Below are positions 17,601-27,778 of a stretch of DNA of 64,000 bases, piece by piece. This DNA is from Weeksella massiliensis (lineage in GTDB: Bacteria > Bacteroidota > Bacteroidia > Flavobacteriales > Weeksellaceae), in assembly GCA_000751595.1 (NCBI GenBank), contig CCMH01000011.1, forward strand, positions 42,364 through 106,363. The letters run 5' to 3'. Below the pieces are notes generated by a model, which saw only the letters and a list, made by a program, of their open reading frames with translations, ran no database searches and was not told the DNA's origin. Both the position numbers and the translations under genes were made by a program. Every line of letters starts with the position of its first letter. Positions within the stretch are counted from its first letter, which is position 1.

Positions 17601-20051
17601 ATGATTATCGGATTAAAAAGCAACGTTCACGAAATTGCAGAAGCCTATCGTACTGCTTATCCACATGCTAAAATCTTGTTTCCGGGCAAAGAAGATTTTA
17701 CGCCTCAAAAGCGTATGCGGATTTTTGGCGACATTAAAAACAACGATTGGGATTGCGTGATCCTCACGCATGACCAGTTCGGGATGATACCTCAATCACC
17801 CGAAATTCAAAAGGAAATTCTTCAAATAGAACTGGACAGCGTGGAGCGTAATCTTGATGCCTTGCAATCGCAGGGAAAAGAAGTGACCAGAGGAATGCTT
17901 GCAGGGATAATCAAACGAAAAGAAAACCTTGAAGTAAAGCTCAAAACCTTGCAACACGATATTGAAAACCGAAAGGATGATGTGGTGGATTTTAAGATGA
18001 TGGGCATTGATCATTTGTTGGTAGACGAAAGTCACCAATTCAAAAATCTAATGTTCAACACACGACATTCCAGAGTTGCCGGATTAGGAAATGTAGATGG
18101 AAGCCAAAAAGCAATGAACCTGTTATTTGCTATTCGCACTATACAAGATCGTACCAATGCAGATATGGGAGCCACTTTTTTGTCAGGAACAACCATCAGT
18201 AATTCCTTAACCGAATTATACCTCTTGTTCAAGTATCTGCGACCACGAGCAATGGAAAAACAAGGTATATATTCCTTTGATGCTTGGGCAGCCATTTATG
18301 CAAGAAAAACAACCGATTATGAGTTTTCGGTAGCGAATAATATTGTAGCAAAAGAGCGGTTTCGTTACTTTATCAAAGTGCCGGAGCTGGCTCAGTTCTA
18401 TTCTGAAATTACGGATTATAGAACAGCAAAAGATATTGGGATTGACCGCCCGAATAAAAATGAAATCCTGTACAATATTCCGCCAACACCTGATCAGGAC
18501 CATTTCATTCAAAGCTTAATGCAGTTTGCAAAATCGGGTGATGCGACTTTATTGGGTAGAGCTCCTTTAAGTCCGACAGAAGAAAAAGCAAAGATGTTGA
18601 TTGCTACCGACTATGCCCGTAAGATGTCACTGGATATGCGAATGGTAAGCAGTGCGTATGACGATCATCCCGACAATAAGGCTTCGCATTGTGCGATGAA
18701 CATTGCCAAATATTACAACCAATACAACGCACAAAAAGGTACACAGTTTGTCTTTTCTGATTTGGGAACCTACAAACCAAATGAATGGAATGTCTATTCC
18801 GAAATCAAACGCAAATTGGTAGAAGATCATAACATTCCCGCACATGAAGTCCGCTTCATTCAGGAAGCGAAAACGGATAATCAACGCAAGGAACTCATTA
18901 AAGGAATGAACGAAGGTAAAATCCGCGTGTTGTTTGGTTCTACGAGTATGTTGGGTACAGGTGTGAACGCACAGAAAAGAGCGGTAGCTATTCATCATCT
19001 GGATACACCTTGGCGACCGAGCGATTTGGCTCAACGTGATGGTCGGGCTATCCGAAAAGGCAATGAAATTGCCAAGTTCTTTGCAGATAACAAAGTAGAT
19101 GTGGTGATCTATGCCGTAGAAAAATCGTTGGATAGCTATAAGTTCAATCTGCTGTACAATAAACAACTTTTTATTGACCAGTTAAAAAACAACAATCTCG
19201 GTAAGCGAACGATTGACGAAGGTAGTATGGACGAAAAATCAGGCATGAACTTTTCGGAGTATGTTGCTATCCTTTCGGGTAATACTGATTTGTTGGATAA
19301 AGCCAAAATAGAAAAACAGATAGCAGGATTGGAAAGTGAAAAGCAAGCGTTTAACCGCTCCAAGTCAAGTGCTAAATACAAATTACACGATTTTACAGAA
19401 ATGCTTCAAAGTGCAGAATCCCGAGTTAACCGTATGAGCCTTGACTGGAACAATCTGCAGCAACGGGTACAAAAACGTTCGGACGGAGCTATTGTAAATG
19501 TAATTCAATTAGACGGATTATCGCCGAATGCTGATGTCAAACAGATTGGAGCAAAACTCAATCAAATAGCAGATAAAGCCCGAACGGGTGGCGATTATCA
19601 GGAAATAGGTAGTTTGTACGGTTTTCAGTTATTGGTCAAAACTGAAATGTCCGAAAAAGAAGGTATGGATATTCGGGTAAACCGCTTTTTAATACAAGGC
19701 GAAGGGAATATAAAATACACGTTTAATAACGGAATCATTGCTAAAGATGAAAAACTGGCGGCTATGAATTTTTTAAACGCACTGGAAAAACTACCAAGCT
19801 ATATTGAGCAGGAAAAAAAGAAAGTTGCAGAGATACAAAAAGACCTGCCTGTTCTTCATGAAGTAATCAATGGAACCTGGTCTAAAGAAAACCGATTGAG
19901 CGAACTTAAAACGGAATTGGCTTCCGTTGAACGAAAGATACAGTTGTCTATTACGCCCGAAACTAAAGAAGAGCCTACAGAACAGAAAGAAGTTCCGCAG
20001 GCGATTGTTCAGTCAGGGGATAGCCATTCGGCTAGACAGGGTTTAAGATAA
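14673..20051 (+). CDS. Giant N6-DNA methylase / SNF2-type helicase fusion
   Basis: About 1792 residues. I prefer the ATG at 14673 ([11 protein letters not shown]) to the TTG at 14664; GAGGAA lies just upstream. The N-terminal methylase part has [15 protein letters not shown] (motif I) and [12 protein letters not shown], where NIPF replaces the usual NPPF catalytic motif. A disordered Pro/Thr/Lys-rich linker (about 390-490) follows. The C-terminal superfamily 2 helicase has [11 protein letters not shown] (Walker A, about 950), [11 protein letters not shown] (DESH box, about 1115) and [19 protein letters not shown] (motif VI), then a coiled coil. Homologues are a backbone feature of CTn elements; protection of incoming DNA from restriction has been suggested for such proteins but is not shown here. 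The last residues after about 1770 are low-complexity. Confidence 0.88.
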   Translation: MGFSKKQHLQQNIDALRIAFKIEKEKRQATVGERLLMMQYSGFGGLKFVLNPIANDMDINHWRKTEHDLFPITQELHQLLKENSEDEKQYRRYADSMKSSVLTAFYTPPQVIDAVSKALYESGLNIYKFLEPSAGIGSFIQSFSENQNPNVTAYEKDLLTGKILKQLYPESNIRINGFEEISEREINSYDVITSNIPFGDTSIFDLSYSRSKDPAKIQAARSIHNYFFLKGTDMLREGGLLVYITSQGILNSPKNEPIRRALMEHNNLVSVVRLPNNLFTEYAGTEVGSDLIILQKNTAKQNLTELEELFCQSRQTDFNTPGNAFFQDSTRIVHTDQKLDTDPYGQPALIFTHKDGVEGIAKDLKQMLSEDFSKNLNLSLYKGERNDEPVIQIPLTPPVSEPVTAQPVIQSSPVPIINRESPQELKQLSIFDLFESVDEPVMVATKSKTTVPTKKQAPRKAKRTTGRQTNLFNGSMQQPYTAPINNKAISEKPATNTQRQIIADLFSDTNATEIPILTNTIPEPAPYSGELQTFHRNDCLVVDNGWVGHLQYVSDGTAIFHPLQLPSSQKARAEAYIGVRDVYQQLYTKEAEQQTEYKEDRESLNQLYDAFIKKYGNFNSTDNIKLIKTDSGGKEMPYLERVIGGVVHKADIFSRPVSFSTITIATDNPEEALAASLNKSGSVDLSYMSEISGMTDDALKEALHGRIFYNPLQKEYEIAERWIAGNVVEKATDVKTYLENNPDDTEAKASLTVLEEARPRRIEFEELDFNLGERWIPTGIYARFASHLFDTEVNIHYSDSSDDFSVTAQRGNMHIWEKYAVKSESRTFDGIALLKHALVNTTPDITKKITIDEKEVKVRDMEAIQMANTKIDEIRTAFTDWLHAQSDEFKKRLSDQYNDTFNCFVRPKYDGTHQDFPGLDRKALGIEDLYSSQKDTVWMIKLNNGAICDHEVGAGKTLVMCTAAQEMKRLGLAHKPMIIGLKSNVHEIAEAYRTAYPHAKILFPGKEDFTPQKRMRIFGDIKNNDWDCVILTHDQFGMIPQSPEIQKEILQIELDSVERNLDALQSQGKEVTRGMLAGIIKRKENLEVKLKTLQHDIENRKDDVVDFKMMGIDHLLVDESHQFKNLMFNTRHSRVAGLGNVDGSQKAMNLLFAIRTIQDRTNADMGATFLSGTTISNSLTELYLLFKYLRPRAMEKQGIYSFDAWAAIYARKTTDYEFSVANNIVAKERFRYFIKVPELAQFYSEITDYRTAKDIGIDRPNKNEILYNIPPTPDQDHFIQSLMQFAKSGDATLLGRAPLSPTEEKAKMLIATDYARKMSLDMRMVSSAYDDHPDNKASHCAMNIAKYYNQYNAQKGTQFVFSDLGTYKPNEWNVYSEIKRKLVEDHNIPAHEVRFIQEAKTDNQRKELIKGMNEGKIRVLFGSTSMLGTGVNAQKRAVAIHHLDTPWRPSDLAQRDGRAIRKGNEIAKFFADNKVDVVIYAVEKSLDSYKFNLLYNKQLFIDQLKNNNLGKRTIDEGSMDEKSGMNFSEYVAILSGNTDLLDKAKIEKQIAGLESEKQAFNRSKSSAKYKLHDFTEMLQSAESRVNRMSLDWNNLQQRVQKRSDGAIVNVIQLDGLSPNADVKQIGAKLNQIADKARTGGDYQEIGSLYGFQLLVKTEMSEKEGMDIRVNRFLIQGEGNIKYTFNNGIIAKDEKLAAMNFLNALEKLPSYIEQEKKKVAEIQKDLPVLHEVINGTWSKENRLSELKTELASVERKIQLSITPETKEEPTEQKEVPQAIVQSGDSHSARQGLR

Positions 20052-20053
20052 TT

Positions 20054-20884
20054 CTACTTTTCGTCCTGCTCGTTCATTTTTTTTGTCAACCCTTCACGTA
20101 ATGCGTCAATAAATTTGGTACGGTTTATTTTTCGAGATTTAATTTCCATAAACGTATGGTAAAAATCACCTAATTCGATATTGAAAATGCTTTCAAAATA
20201 CTTTGCAATATGCTTTACATCTGCATTTCCATTTTCGAATACTCCTTGAGAGTGCAATGCATAAATTAACTCTATTAATGCAGTTTTACTTGAGGTCCAA
20301 TTTAAATTTGAATGATTTATTGGTTTGCTCCTTTTTTGTAAGTAGGAAAGCCGATCCTCCAAATAGACTTGTATTAAATCATTTGCCAAAATTTTTGCAA
20401 CTTTATAATCGTGGGATGTTGAAAAATTATGATCTGATTCAAAAAAATATGTGTCAAGGCTAAGCTTGATATCATGTTTACCCCTAACAAAATATTTTTG
20501 ATCCAAAAATGTGCTATTCGTTCTATAGTATTTATAAAACTCCAAATTATTATCAAAGTATTTTTTCAGCCTTATTTGTTCGTTGATAAGATACTTTTTT
20601 ATTAATTTATATGAGCCGTGAGGTTTTTTCGATTCAATCTTAAAAATAGCATTATAGTATATTAATTTAGACAAAATATCTGGCTTCAGTTTTTTAAAGA
20701 AATATATTTCATCTTCTTCTTTGTCAAATCCTTTTTCCAGAACATATAGTTTAACTTCCTTAAGATAATTTAGGATGAGAGAAACGGATGCCTCTGCCAG
20801 TTGGATTGGTTCATCAAACTCAATTTTATATACTTCAATTCGTTCATCAAGTTCTTTTAGTTTATCTCTATAAAATTTATGCAT
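20054..20884 (-). CDS. rteC: RteC-family regulator of excision
   Basis: A 276-residue RteC-domain protein. The N-terminal half is helical. The C-terminal half carries the conserved stretch WTSSKTALIELIYALHSQG, then IAKYFESIFNIELGDFYHTF and RKINRTKFIDALREGL, with a winged-helix-like fold. In CTnDOT, RteC activates the excision operon and is itself controlled by RteA/RteB. No rteA, rteB or tetQ is present in this window, so the input signal must differ or lie elsewhere. It is transcribed towards the helicase gene, with only 2 bases between the two convergent stops and no visible terminator. Confidence 0.9.
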   Translation of the reverse strand: MHKFYRDKLKELDERIEVYKIEFDEPIQLAEASVSLILNYLKEVKLYVLEKGFDKEEDEIYFFKKLKPDILSKLIYYNAIFKIESKKPHGSYKLIKKYLINEQIRLKKYFDNNLEFYKYYRTNSTFLDQKYFVRGKHDIKLSLDTYFFESDHNFSTSHDYKVAKILANDLIQVYLEDRLSYLQKRSKPINHSNLNWTSSKTALIELIYALHSQGVFENGNADVKHIAKYFESIFNIELGDFYHTFMEIKSRKINRTKFIDALREGLTKKMNEQDEK

Positions 20885-20961
20885 TTGAAAAATATGATAA
20901 AAGTGTCAACAACGAACTAAATTATATTAGCTCGAACACTTAAATTATTGGTATTAATATG

Positions 20962-22698
20962 TTAGAAGTGTTTATCTATGGAATTTAGCGTAAAGCAAAA
21001 AGTACTACCAGCACCATACTCACTCTCTACCCAGATTTTTCCTCCCTGAGCTTCAATAAACTCTTTGCTGATACTTAAGCCTAAACCAGTACCTTCTTTT
21101 TTGGTGCCGGGAATGCGGAAATAACGTTCGAAGATTTTATTCAAAAATTGAGGTTGTATGCCTTGACCCGTATCTGTTACAGAAAATCTTATTTGATTTT
21201 CTGTCTTTTCAACTTTGACATCAATTGTAGCATTCTCATACGAATACCGAACGGCATTGGAGATGAGATTGGTAAGAACCCATGCAGTTTTTTCACTATC
21301 GGCAGCAACCAGTGTATTATCCTCTATATCAACATCGATTTTAATATTCTTGTACTCAGCAGCAGATTTATTTGCGTTAACAGCATATTCAATCATAGGC
21401 TTTATTTCTGAACTAATTAAGTTTATTTGAATAGCCCCACTTTCAACCTGTGTGATGTTTAGTAGTTCTCCGGTAATTCTTAAAAGGCGGTCAGCATCGT
21501 CTTTTATACCATTAACCAGTCCTTTTTGTTCCTCATTTAAGTGACCTGTCTTTTCATTCTCCAGAATTTGAATACCTAACTGTATCGACGCAATAGGTGT
21601 TTTAAATTCATGGGAAACAGTTCCCATAAAATTGGTCTTTGCCAGATCCAGTTCTTTAAATGGTGTGATATTTCTCAGAAGAATAACCTGACCTATAAAT
21701 TCACTGTCTGCTTCTCCGGTTGGAACGATGTTGATATCCACCACCTCTTTTTCAAAGTAGCTTTCCTTTCTGTCTGCATAAATCTTTAATTGTTCGGATT
21801 TAGCATTTTCGGGCTTTGGAAGAAAAATATCCTTGATAATACTTCTAATTAAATCATTGGTAACGGCTACATCCTGTATTTGTTTACCAATGAATTCTTC
21901 TTTTTTTAGACCACAAATATTTAATGCCTCTTCATTAGCGAAAAGCACTTTTTTGTTTTCATCGATACCGATAACTGGATCATGAAGATTATCAATTAAC
22001 GTTTCAATTCGTTTTTTACCTTTTAGGATTTTATCGAGCTTACTCTCGGAATATTCTTCCAGCTTCTCCGCCATTGTGTTGAATGACTTTGCCAAGTCAC
22101 CAAATTCATTATGGCTTTCAAAATGAACTCTCTTTTTATAATTCTGTCCGGCTATTTCTTTTATACTATCGGTTAATTCTTTAATAGGATTGGCTATACT
22201 TGAAGGCAAATTGACCAGTAAAATAAATGCAATTAGGAAGCATAGTGAGCCGGTAACCGAAATGATGACAATGGCTTTTTGAGCAGTATCATCTGCTATA
22301 TCACTTTTTCGGTTGATGGCTTCCATGTTCAAACGCATTAACTCAGTTATATCTTTTCTTATGGATGATACAATGATAGAATCCTCAGGGTTTTCTTTTA
22401 AATCTTTAAAATGTTTAACGATAAGATTGGTAGCTTCGATTTCTCCAATCTCAGTTACATTCTGCTTTTGCAGATCGAGATTTTTTTGAAAAGTATCTAC
22501 AGCGGATTTGTCTGAACGAACATCTTCCAAAGACAACAGCATGTTGCGGGCATACTGTAAGGTATTGTAATTGGCAACTAAGATATTATTAGTGTCTTTT
22601 TTCAGTTGGTTTACATACCAGCCACTAACAATTGCCAGTGCCAGTATCAGTAAAAATAGAGCACCAACTCCAACCGTTAATTTTGCTTTAATTCTCAT
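20962..22698 (-). CDS. Membrane sensor histidine kinase of the Kdp system
   Basis: A 578-residue kinase: TM1 (about 8-28), a periplasmic helical sensor (about 30-140), TM2 (about 143-163), HAMP (about 165-215), PAS (about 225-335), HisKA with H-box SHEFKTPIASIQ (His near 362), and a HATPase domain with N-box LTNLISNAVRYS and DTGQGIQ. It follows the KdpD sensor-domain gene by one base, so together they correspond to a KdpD split into two polypeptides. The likely partner is the sigma-54 regulator at 35193, as no KdpE is present; this is inference from context. It is last in the kdp operon. Confidence 0.88.
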   Translation of the reverse strand: MRIKAKLTVGVGALFLLILALAIVSGWYVNQLKKDTNNILVANYNTLQYARNMLLSLEDVRSDKSAVDTFQKNLDLQKQNVTEIGEIEATNLIVKHFKDLKENPEDSIIVSSIRKDITELMRLNMEAINRKSDIADDTAQKAIVIISVTGSLCFLIAFILLVNLPSSIANPIKELTDSIKEIAGQNYKKRVHFESHNEFGDLAKSFNTMAEKLEEYSESKLDKILKGKKRIETLIDNLHDPVIGIDENKKVLFANEEALNICGLKKEEFIGKQIQDVAVTNDLIRSIIKDIFLPKPENAKSEQLKIYADRKESYFEKEVVDINIVPTGEADSEFIGQVILLRNITPFKELDLAKTNFMGTVSHEFKTPIASIQLGIQILENEKTGHLNEEQKGLVNGIKDDADRLLRITGELLNITQVESGAIQINLISSEIKPMIEYAVNANKSAAEYKNIKIDVDIEDNTLVAADSEKTAWVLTNLISNAVRYSYENATIDVKVEKTENQIRFSVTDTGQGIQPQFLNKIFERYFRIPGTKKEGTGLGLSISKEFIEAQGGKIWVESEYGAGSTFCFTLNSIDKHF

Positions 22699-22699
22699 T

Positions 22700-23821
22700 T
22701 TATGATAGTATTACGAGATCAATATTTTCTTGTGACAGCTTGTTCAGTAAGGCATTAAATGTGTCAGTTGCTAATATAATCTTAGCTAAGTTTAAATGTG
22801 GTTTACCTATACACACTGTTGTTATCTTACGATCTTCACATTCTTTGATGATTGCCTTAGTGGTATTTTTTGCTTTCACCTTAATTATTTCTGCCCCTAA
22901 TTCTGTAGCTAATTTAAAATTATTAATCAAATGCCGTTGTTTATCTAGAGCGATTTTATCAGAACTTTCCTTAGGTATTTGCACATACATCACATACCAT
23001 TTGCTGTTGTAATAATTAGCTAATCGTGCCGTTTTCCTAATAACGTTTTTTGCAGTTTTTTCGTTTGAACTGATACAGGCCAGGAAACGTTCTTTTTTGA
23101 CACTTCTTGTAAATACTACTTCGGTTTCTACTTTTCGCTGCACCTGCGAAGCTACCTCCTTTAACGCCAACTCACGAAGCTGCAAAATATGCTCGCTCTT
23201 AAAAAAATTATTAAGTGCTGCTGTTATTTTAGAGCTTTCATAAATTTTTCCGGCTTTTAAACGATCTATCAGATCTTCTGCTGTAAGGTCGATATTGACT
23301 ACCTCATCTGCCTGAGCGACTACGCTGTCGGGAATACGTTCCTGTACATCAATCCCCGTAATTTCCCGTACTTCTTCATTCAAACTTTCAATGTGTTGAA
23401 TATTGACAGCACTGATGACATTGATACCCGCATCTAAAATATCGAGTACATCTTGCCATCTTTTTTCGTTATTGCTGCCTTCAATATTGGTATGAGCCAA
23501 TTCGTCTACAATCACAACTTCCGGACGAAGGTTTATAATGGCTTGCAGATCCAGTTCTTCGAGTTCTTTCCCTTTATAGAAAAGTTTTCTGCGTGGAATG
23601 ATCGGAAGCCCATCCAACAAAGCATGGGTCTCTGGTCTTTTGTGTGTTTCGATATATCCGATTTTCACATCGATACCGTTTCGCAATAGCGTATGTGCTT
23701 CCTGTAACATTCTATAGGTTTTACCCACACCAGCACTCATCCCGATATAGAGCTTGAATTTTCCTCTTCGGGATTTCTGAATGAGGTCTAAAAAATGTTC
23801 TGCACTTTTTCTTTCGTCCAT
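22700..23821 (-). CDS. kdpD: KdpD N-terminal sensor and Usp domain protein
   Basis: A 373-residue protein equal to the cytoplasmic N-terminal part of KdpD. The KdpD sensor domain (about 20-230) has Walker A GMSAGVGKT (27-35), VVIVDELAHTN, and the QHIESLNE segment. A universal-stress-type domain follows (about 245-373; FLACISSNEKTAKNVI, then VDLVILS at the end). The DHp and catalytic domains of E. coli KdpD are absent and are supplied by the next gene. It reports turgor or potassium status to control the pump. Walker-type ATP binding is known to modulate KdpD in other bacteria. Confidence 0.92.
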   Translation of the reverse strand: MDERKSAEHFLDLIQKSRRGKFKLYIGMSAGVGKTYRMLQEAHTLLRNGIDVKIGYIETHKRPETHALLDGLPIIPRRKLFYKGKELEELDLQAIINLRPEVVIVDELAHTNIEGSNNEKRWQDVLDILDAGINVISAVNIQHIESLNEEVREITGIDVQERIPDSVVAQADEVVNIDLTAEDLIDRLKAGKIYESSKITAALNNFFKSEHILQLRELALKEVASQVQRKVETEVVFTRSVKKERFLACISSNEKTAKNVIRKTARLANYYNSKWYVMYVQIPKESSDKIALDKQRHLINNFKLATELGAEIIKVKAKNTTKAIIKECEDRKITTVCIGKPHLNLAKIILATDTFNALLNKLSQENIDLVILS

Positions 23822-23850
23822 ACAATCTGTTTGCTTATATAAATTTACAA

Positions 23851-23880
23851 ATTCCCCTTAGACAAATTGTCCAGGGGAAT
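23851..23880 (-). promoter_or_regulatory. Strong hairpin between porin and kdpD genes
   Basis: ATTCCCCT (23851-23858) pairs with AGGGGAAT (23873-23880), and GACAA/TTGTC lies inside. It sits 19 bases after the porin stop and 29 before the kdpD start. There is no long U-run, so attenuation or mRNA processing that lowers sensor expression relative to pump is as likely as full termination. Confidence 0.55.
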
Positions 23881-23899
23881 CATTAGTAAATGGAAATAT

Positions 23900-24982
23900 T
23901 TAGAAACGTATCGCCAGCGATGTAACCGCCATAACGTTGTCTTTTTTCATATTGTCATCTCTGTTTAAGAAAATGGCATCTTTACTATTTAAGCTTTTAA
24001 CTTCTGTTCTCCATACCAAATTAGGCAGAATTTGATAATCAACGTTGAGTGAAGCCCCAAATGTTTGAAATCCGTTTTCCGTTCCCGAGGCGATGATAAC
24101 GCCATTCTTATCGTGGTAATATTCTCCTCTTGCAGCGATGCTTATTTTTTCAGTAGGGCTGTATTTCGCAATCAGTACAGGCGTATACCATGTATTATAG
24201 TCATCACTTGCTTTTTCTTTTTGTTGTGCGCCGATATCAAAGCCAGCGATCAATGCAAATTGATTGCTGATTTGAAACTGCCCATACAGATTGTGGAAGT
24301 AACGCATCTTACGCTCTTCATCAGGGAAGTCGTTGCCTATGAAAGAACTACTGTTTAAAGTCACTTTATCCGAAGGACGGTAAGTTAATTGATGACCAAA
24401 AGCTGGTGTGCTATTCCCTTCAACACGTTGGATACGTTGCCAGCCATTCAACACCAATACCGCCATATTCCATTTTCCATTATCGGTAGCATACGACAAC
24501 TTAGCTCCGGTTTCAAAATAGGGCGAATTATCAGCCATCATACTTCTTGTCAATGTAAAGCAGTCCGCTCCGATAGCACTTTCAAAGCCAATGTGAGATG
24601 GCAAGATACCTGCATCTAACCATAAATTCTTCGTTTTAGATAGTTTCACCCCTACATTTGCTTCATATATATTTTTCAGCACGCCTTCTTCGGCTGCATA
24701 ATTAGCATTCATATAAGAACCTACTCCAAGAGCCAGATTTGCTCTCATATTTTCTGTTTCATAAGCTGCTTTTATAAATCCCAAATTTAGACTCACTTCA
24801 TTGTTGCGGTTGTGGCTGTACACAAATCCGGGTCTGGTATTGGATTTCGGGTTATTAAAATCCTGCTGATAATATACCTCAGCATATCCACTGATGGTTA
24901 ACGGCTTTTTTTCAGTTTCCTGAGCACATACACTTCCTGTTGCTCCCAGAAGAATAGCTGAGAACATAATTATTTTTTTCAT
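23900..24982 (-). CDS. Outer-membrane beta-barrel porin in the kdp operon
   Basis: A 360-residue protein with a clear signal peptide (MKKIIMFSAILLGATGSVCA, cleavage before QE) and alternating amphipathic strands to the end, finishing in the aromatic SLAIRF typical of outer-membrane barrels. It resembles the OmpL-like beta-barrel porin-2 group. It lies between kdpC and the kdpD sensor, in the same orientation, with 183 bases between it and kdpC where I see no gene. It presumably lets potassium or other small cations cross the outer membrane to the KdpABC pump; substrate is inference. Confidence 0.85.
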   Translation of the reverse strand: MKKIIMFSAILLGATGSVCAQETEKKPLTISGYAEVYYQQDFNNPKSNTRPGFVYSHNRNNEVSLNLGFIKAAYETENMRANLALGVGSYMNANYAAEEGVLKNIYEANVGVKLSKTKNLWLDAGILPSHIGFESAIGADCFTLTRSMMADNSPYFETGAKLSYATDNGKWNMAVLVLNGWQRIQRVEGNSTPAFGHQLTYRPSDKVTLNSSSFIGNDFPDEERKMRYFHNLYGQFQISNQFALIAGFDIGAQQKEKASDDYNTWYTPVLIAKYSPTEKISIAARGEYYHDKNGVIIASGTENGFQTFGASLNVDYQILPNLVWRTEVKSLNSKDAIFLNRDDNMKKDNVMAVTSLAIRF

Positions 24983-25165
24983 CTTATTAATTTGATTTTT
25001 AAACGTGATGAAGCTATCAGATTTATCCTCCCTGTGTGGTTGAATAAATCATGATGGTTTCATTTTTGAATTATTAAAATTTTACTGTTTATTGAATTAC
25101 TCCTATAAGGCATTTTCAATGGCTACACACACATTTGAAAACCTGTAAGTTTTTTTAGGAATTAC

Positions 25166-25726
25166 TTATTTAAGTTGATCCAGAGCGATATTTAATTTAA
25201 GTACATTGATCTTTTCGGGACCAAACATGCCCCATAAAGGTTTTTCTGTCTGCTGATCAATCAATTGATTTAATTTTAACTTCTCAATACCTCTTATTTT
25301 AGCAATGCGCTGTACCTGTACTTTAGCGGCCTGAACGGAAATGTTCGGATCCAATCCACTTCCGCTGGCAGTAACTAAGTCAACAGGTATTTCAGATTTA
25401 TCAATTCCGGGATTATGTACTAAAAAAGTATCAATTCGTGCCTGAACTTCTGCTAAATATTCCTCATTAGAAGGACCTTTGTTACTACCTCCTGAACCAG
25501 CAGCATTGTAATCTACGGCCGATGGTCTTGACCAGAAATACTTATCCTCTGTGAAAGACTGACCAATATTGACATAATGTTTCTTTCCGTTGTGTTCTAT
25601 AATTTCTCCTTTTCCAGCATTAGGAGCAAACTGTGCGATACCCCAGACTGCAAGTGGGTAAATGACTGTAAAAAACAGGATCATAACAGCAGTCAATTTT
25701 ATTGCGGGCAAAATATGTTTTTTCAT
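25166..25726 (-). CDS. kdpC: Potassium-transporting ATPase subunit C
   Basis: A 186-residue KdpC. One N-terminal membrane segment (about 8-30) is followed by a periplasmic domain with the family motifs SRPSAVDYNAAGSGGSNKGP and VTASGSGLDPNIS. It stabilises the KdpAB complex and increases potassium affinity. It begins 22 bases after kdpB. Confidence 0.96.
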   Translation of the reverse strand: MKKHILPAIKLTAVMILFFTVIYPLAVWGIAQFAPNAGKGEIIEHNGKKHYVNIGQSFTEDKYFWSRPSAVDYNAAGSGGSNKGPSNEEYLAEVQARIDTFLVHNPGIDKSEIPVDLVTASGSGLDPNISVQAAKVQVQRIAKIRGIEKLKLNQLIDQQTEKPLWGMFGPEKINVLKLNIALDQLK

Positions 25727-25748
25727 TTTATCTAAATTTTATAAAGGA

Positions 25749-27758
25749 TTAAAAGAAAACGGATATAAGCATATCTATCAGCTTGATTCCTACAAAAGGT
25801 ATCAGTACACCGCCTAAACCATAAATGAACAGGTTTCTTCGAAGTAATGCACTTGCTCCAATAGGTTTGTAAGCTACACCTTTCAATGCTAATGGAATCA
25901 ACATCGGAATGATGATTGCGTTGAAAATTACAGCTGATAGTATTGCACTTTCCGGACTGTGTAAATTCATAATATTCAGTCCTTGCAATGCAGGAATCGC
26001 TGTGATGAACAGTGCTGGAATGATGGCAAAATACTTAGCCACATCATTCGCAATACTGAAAGTAGTCAATGTACCACGGGTCATCAGCAATTGTTTTCCG
26101 ATTTCTACGACTTCAATCAATTTGGTCGGATCGTTATCCAGATCGACCATGTTTCCTGCTTCTTTTGCTGCCTGAGTACCAGAATTCATTGCTACACCCA
26201 CATCAGCTTGTGCTAAAGCCGGAGCATCGTTTGTTCCATCACCCATCATAGCGACCAAGCGACCTTCCGACTGTTCTTTTTTGATGTAATTCATCTTGTC
26301 TTCGGGTTTTGCTTCTGCGATGAAATCGTCCACACCTGCCTTCTCAGCGATAAATTTAGCAGTCAAAGGATTGTCGCCCGTTACCATGACGGTTTTGATA
26401 CCCATTTTACGCAGCCGTTCGAAACGTTCTTGAATACCCGGTTTGATGATGTCCTGTAGCTCAATTACACCCAATGCGATTTCATTCTCTGATACGACCA
26501 ACGGTGTACCTCCATTAGAAGAGATGGCTTTCACTCTTTCTTCGACCTCTTTTGGAAAGTTATTACCTGCTTTTGTAACCAGATTTTTTATCGCATCGGT
26601 TGCACCTTTTCGGATACGCACATTCTCATAGTCTATACCTGAACTTCTAGTTTCTGCTGTAAACTTGATGAATTGAGGATTTTTGACTTCGTAACTCAAA
26701 GGGTTGATACCTGCTAATTCGATAATCGATTTACCTTCAGGAGTTTCATCAGCCATAGAACTTAGTACAGCTGCTTTTATTAATCTTTTCTCGTCAATAC
26801 CATTTGCAGGGTGAAAATGGGTCGCTTTACGATTACCAATAGTAATTGTACCCGTTTTATCCAATAATAAGACATCGATATCACCTGCGGTTTCTACCGC
26901 TTTACCACTTTTGGTAATCACATTGGCTCTCAATGCTCTGTCCATCCCTGCAATACCGATTGCAGACAACAATCCTCCAATGGTAGTCGGGATAAGACAT
27001 ACAAATAAAGAGATAAAAGAAGCAATGGTAATACCCACATTTGCATAATCAGCAAATGGCTTAAGCGTCACACAGACAATGATAAACACAAGTGTAAATC
27101 CTGCTAACAAAATGGTTAAAGCAATTTCATTTGGTGTTTTTTGTCGGGCTGCACCTTCTACCAAGGCAATCATCTTGTCCAGGAAGCTTTCGCCCGGTTG
27201 CGTTGTTACCTGCACCACGATTTTATCGGACAAAACTTTGGTACCACCGGTAACAGAACTTTTGTCGCCACCTGCTTCACGAATCACAGGAGCAGATTCT
27301 CCGGTAATTGCACTTTCATCGATGGTCGCTAAGCCTTCAATAATTTCCCCATCAGAAGGAATGATGTCGCCAGCTTCACAGATGAAAACATCACCTTTTT
27401 GTAATTGAGCAGAGGAGATCGTTTTCCCATTTTTTAATCTTGCAGGCGTTTCTTCTCTTGTCTTACGCAAACTATCTGCTTGTGCTTTACCTCTTGCCTC
27501 AGCAATTGCCTCGGCAAAATTGGCAAATAACAGGGTAAGCAAAAGGATAATAAAGACGGTAAAATTATAACCAAAACTTCCTTGTCCCTGAGCTCCTGCC
27601 AACGTCCATAAACTCACGGCTAGCATAACCAAAGTACCGATCCATACAGTAAACATGACCGGATTACGGAACATGGTTTTCGGATTGAGTTTCACAAAAG
27701 ATTGTTTCAGTGCTTCCTGAACCATATCTTTTTGAAACAATGATGTATTATTGTTCAT
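25749..27758 (-). CDS. kdpB: Potassium-transporting P-type ATPase subunit B
   Basis: A 669-residue P-type ATPase: TM helices at about 35-80, the actuator motif ITGESAPV, the phosphorylation site DKTGT (Asp near 300), [10 protein letters not shown], and the hinge [21 protein letters not shown]. Terminal TM helices follow. It hydrolyses ATP to drive potassium through KdpA. All catalytic motifs are intact. It follows kdpA by 20 bases. Confidence 0.97.
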   Translation of the reverse strand: MNNNTSLFQKDMVQEALKQSFVKLNPKTMFRNPVMFTVWIGTLVMLAVSLWTLAGAQGQGSFGYNFTVFIILLLTLLFANFAEAIAEARGKAQADSLRKTREETPARLKNGKTISSAQLQKGDVFICEAGDIIPSDGEIIEGLATIDESAITGESAPVIREAGGDKSSVTGGTKVLSDKIVVQVTTQPGESFLDKMIALVEGAARQKTPNEIALTILLAGFTLVFIIVCVTLKPFADYANVGITIASFISLFVCLIPTTIGGLLSAIGIAGMDRALRANVITKSGKAVETAGDIDVLLLDKTGTITIGNRKATHFHPANGIDEKRLIKAAVLSSMADETPEGKSIIELAGINPLSYEVKNPQFIKFTAETRSSGIDYENVRIRKGATDAIKNLVTKAGNNFPKEVEERVKAISSNGGTPLVVSENEIALGVIELQDIIKPGIQERFERLRKMGIKTVMVTGDNPLTAKFIAEKAGVDDFIAEAKPEDKMNYIKKEQSEGRLVAMMGDGTNDAPALAQADVGVAMNSGTQAAKEAGNMVDLDNDPTKLIEVVEIGKQLLMTRGTLTTFSIANDVAKYFAIIPALFITAIPALQGLNIMNLHSPESAILSAVIFNAIIIPMLIPLALKGVAYKPIGASALLRRNLFIYGLGGVLIPFVGIKLIDMLISVFF

Positions 27759-27778
27759 TTCTAAATTCTTTAATCAGT

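Noticed and set aside
18627..19166. 179-residue minus-strand frame inside the helicase gene, and similar antisense frames elsewhere
   Set aside because: Antisense shadows of well-conserved coding sequence, with no promoter, no recognisable domain and odd composition.
20935..20974. AACACTT/AAGTGTT inverted repeat after the histidine kinase gene as a terminator
   Set aside because: The stem is only about 7 bp with a loop of more than 20 bases and its one arm is within the coding end, so it is too weak to call.
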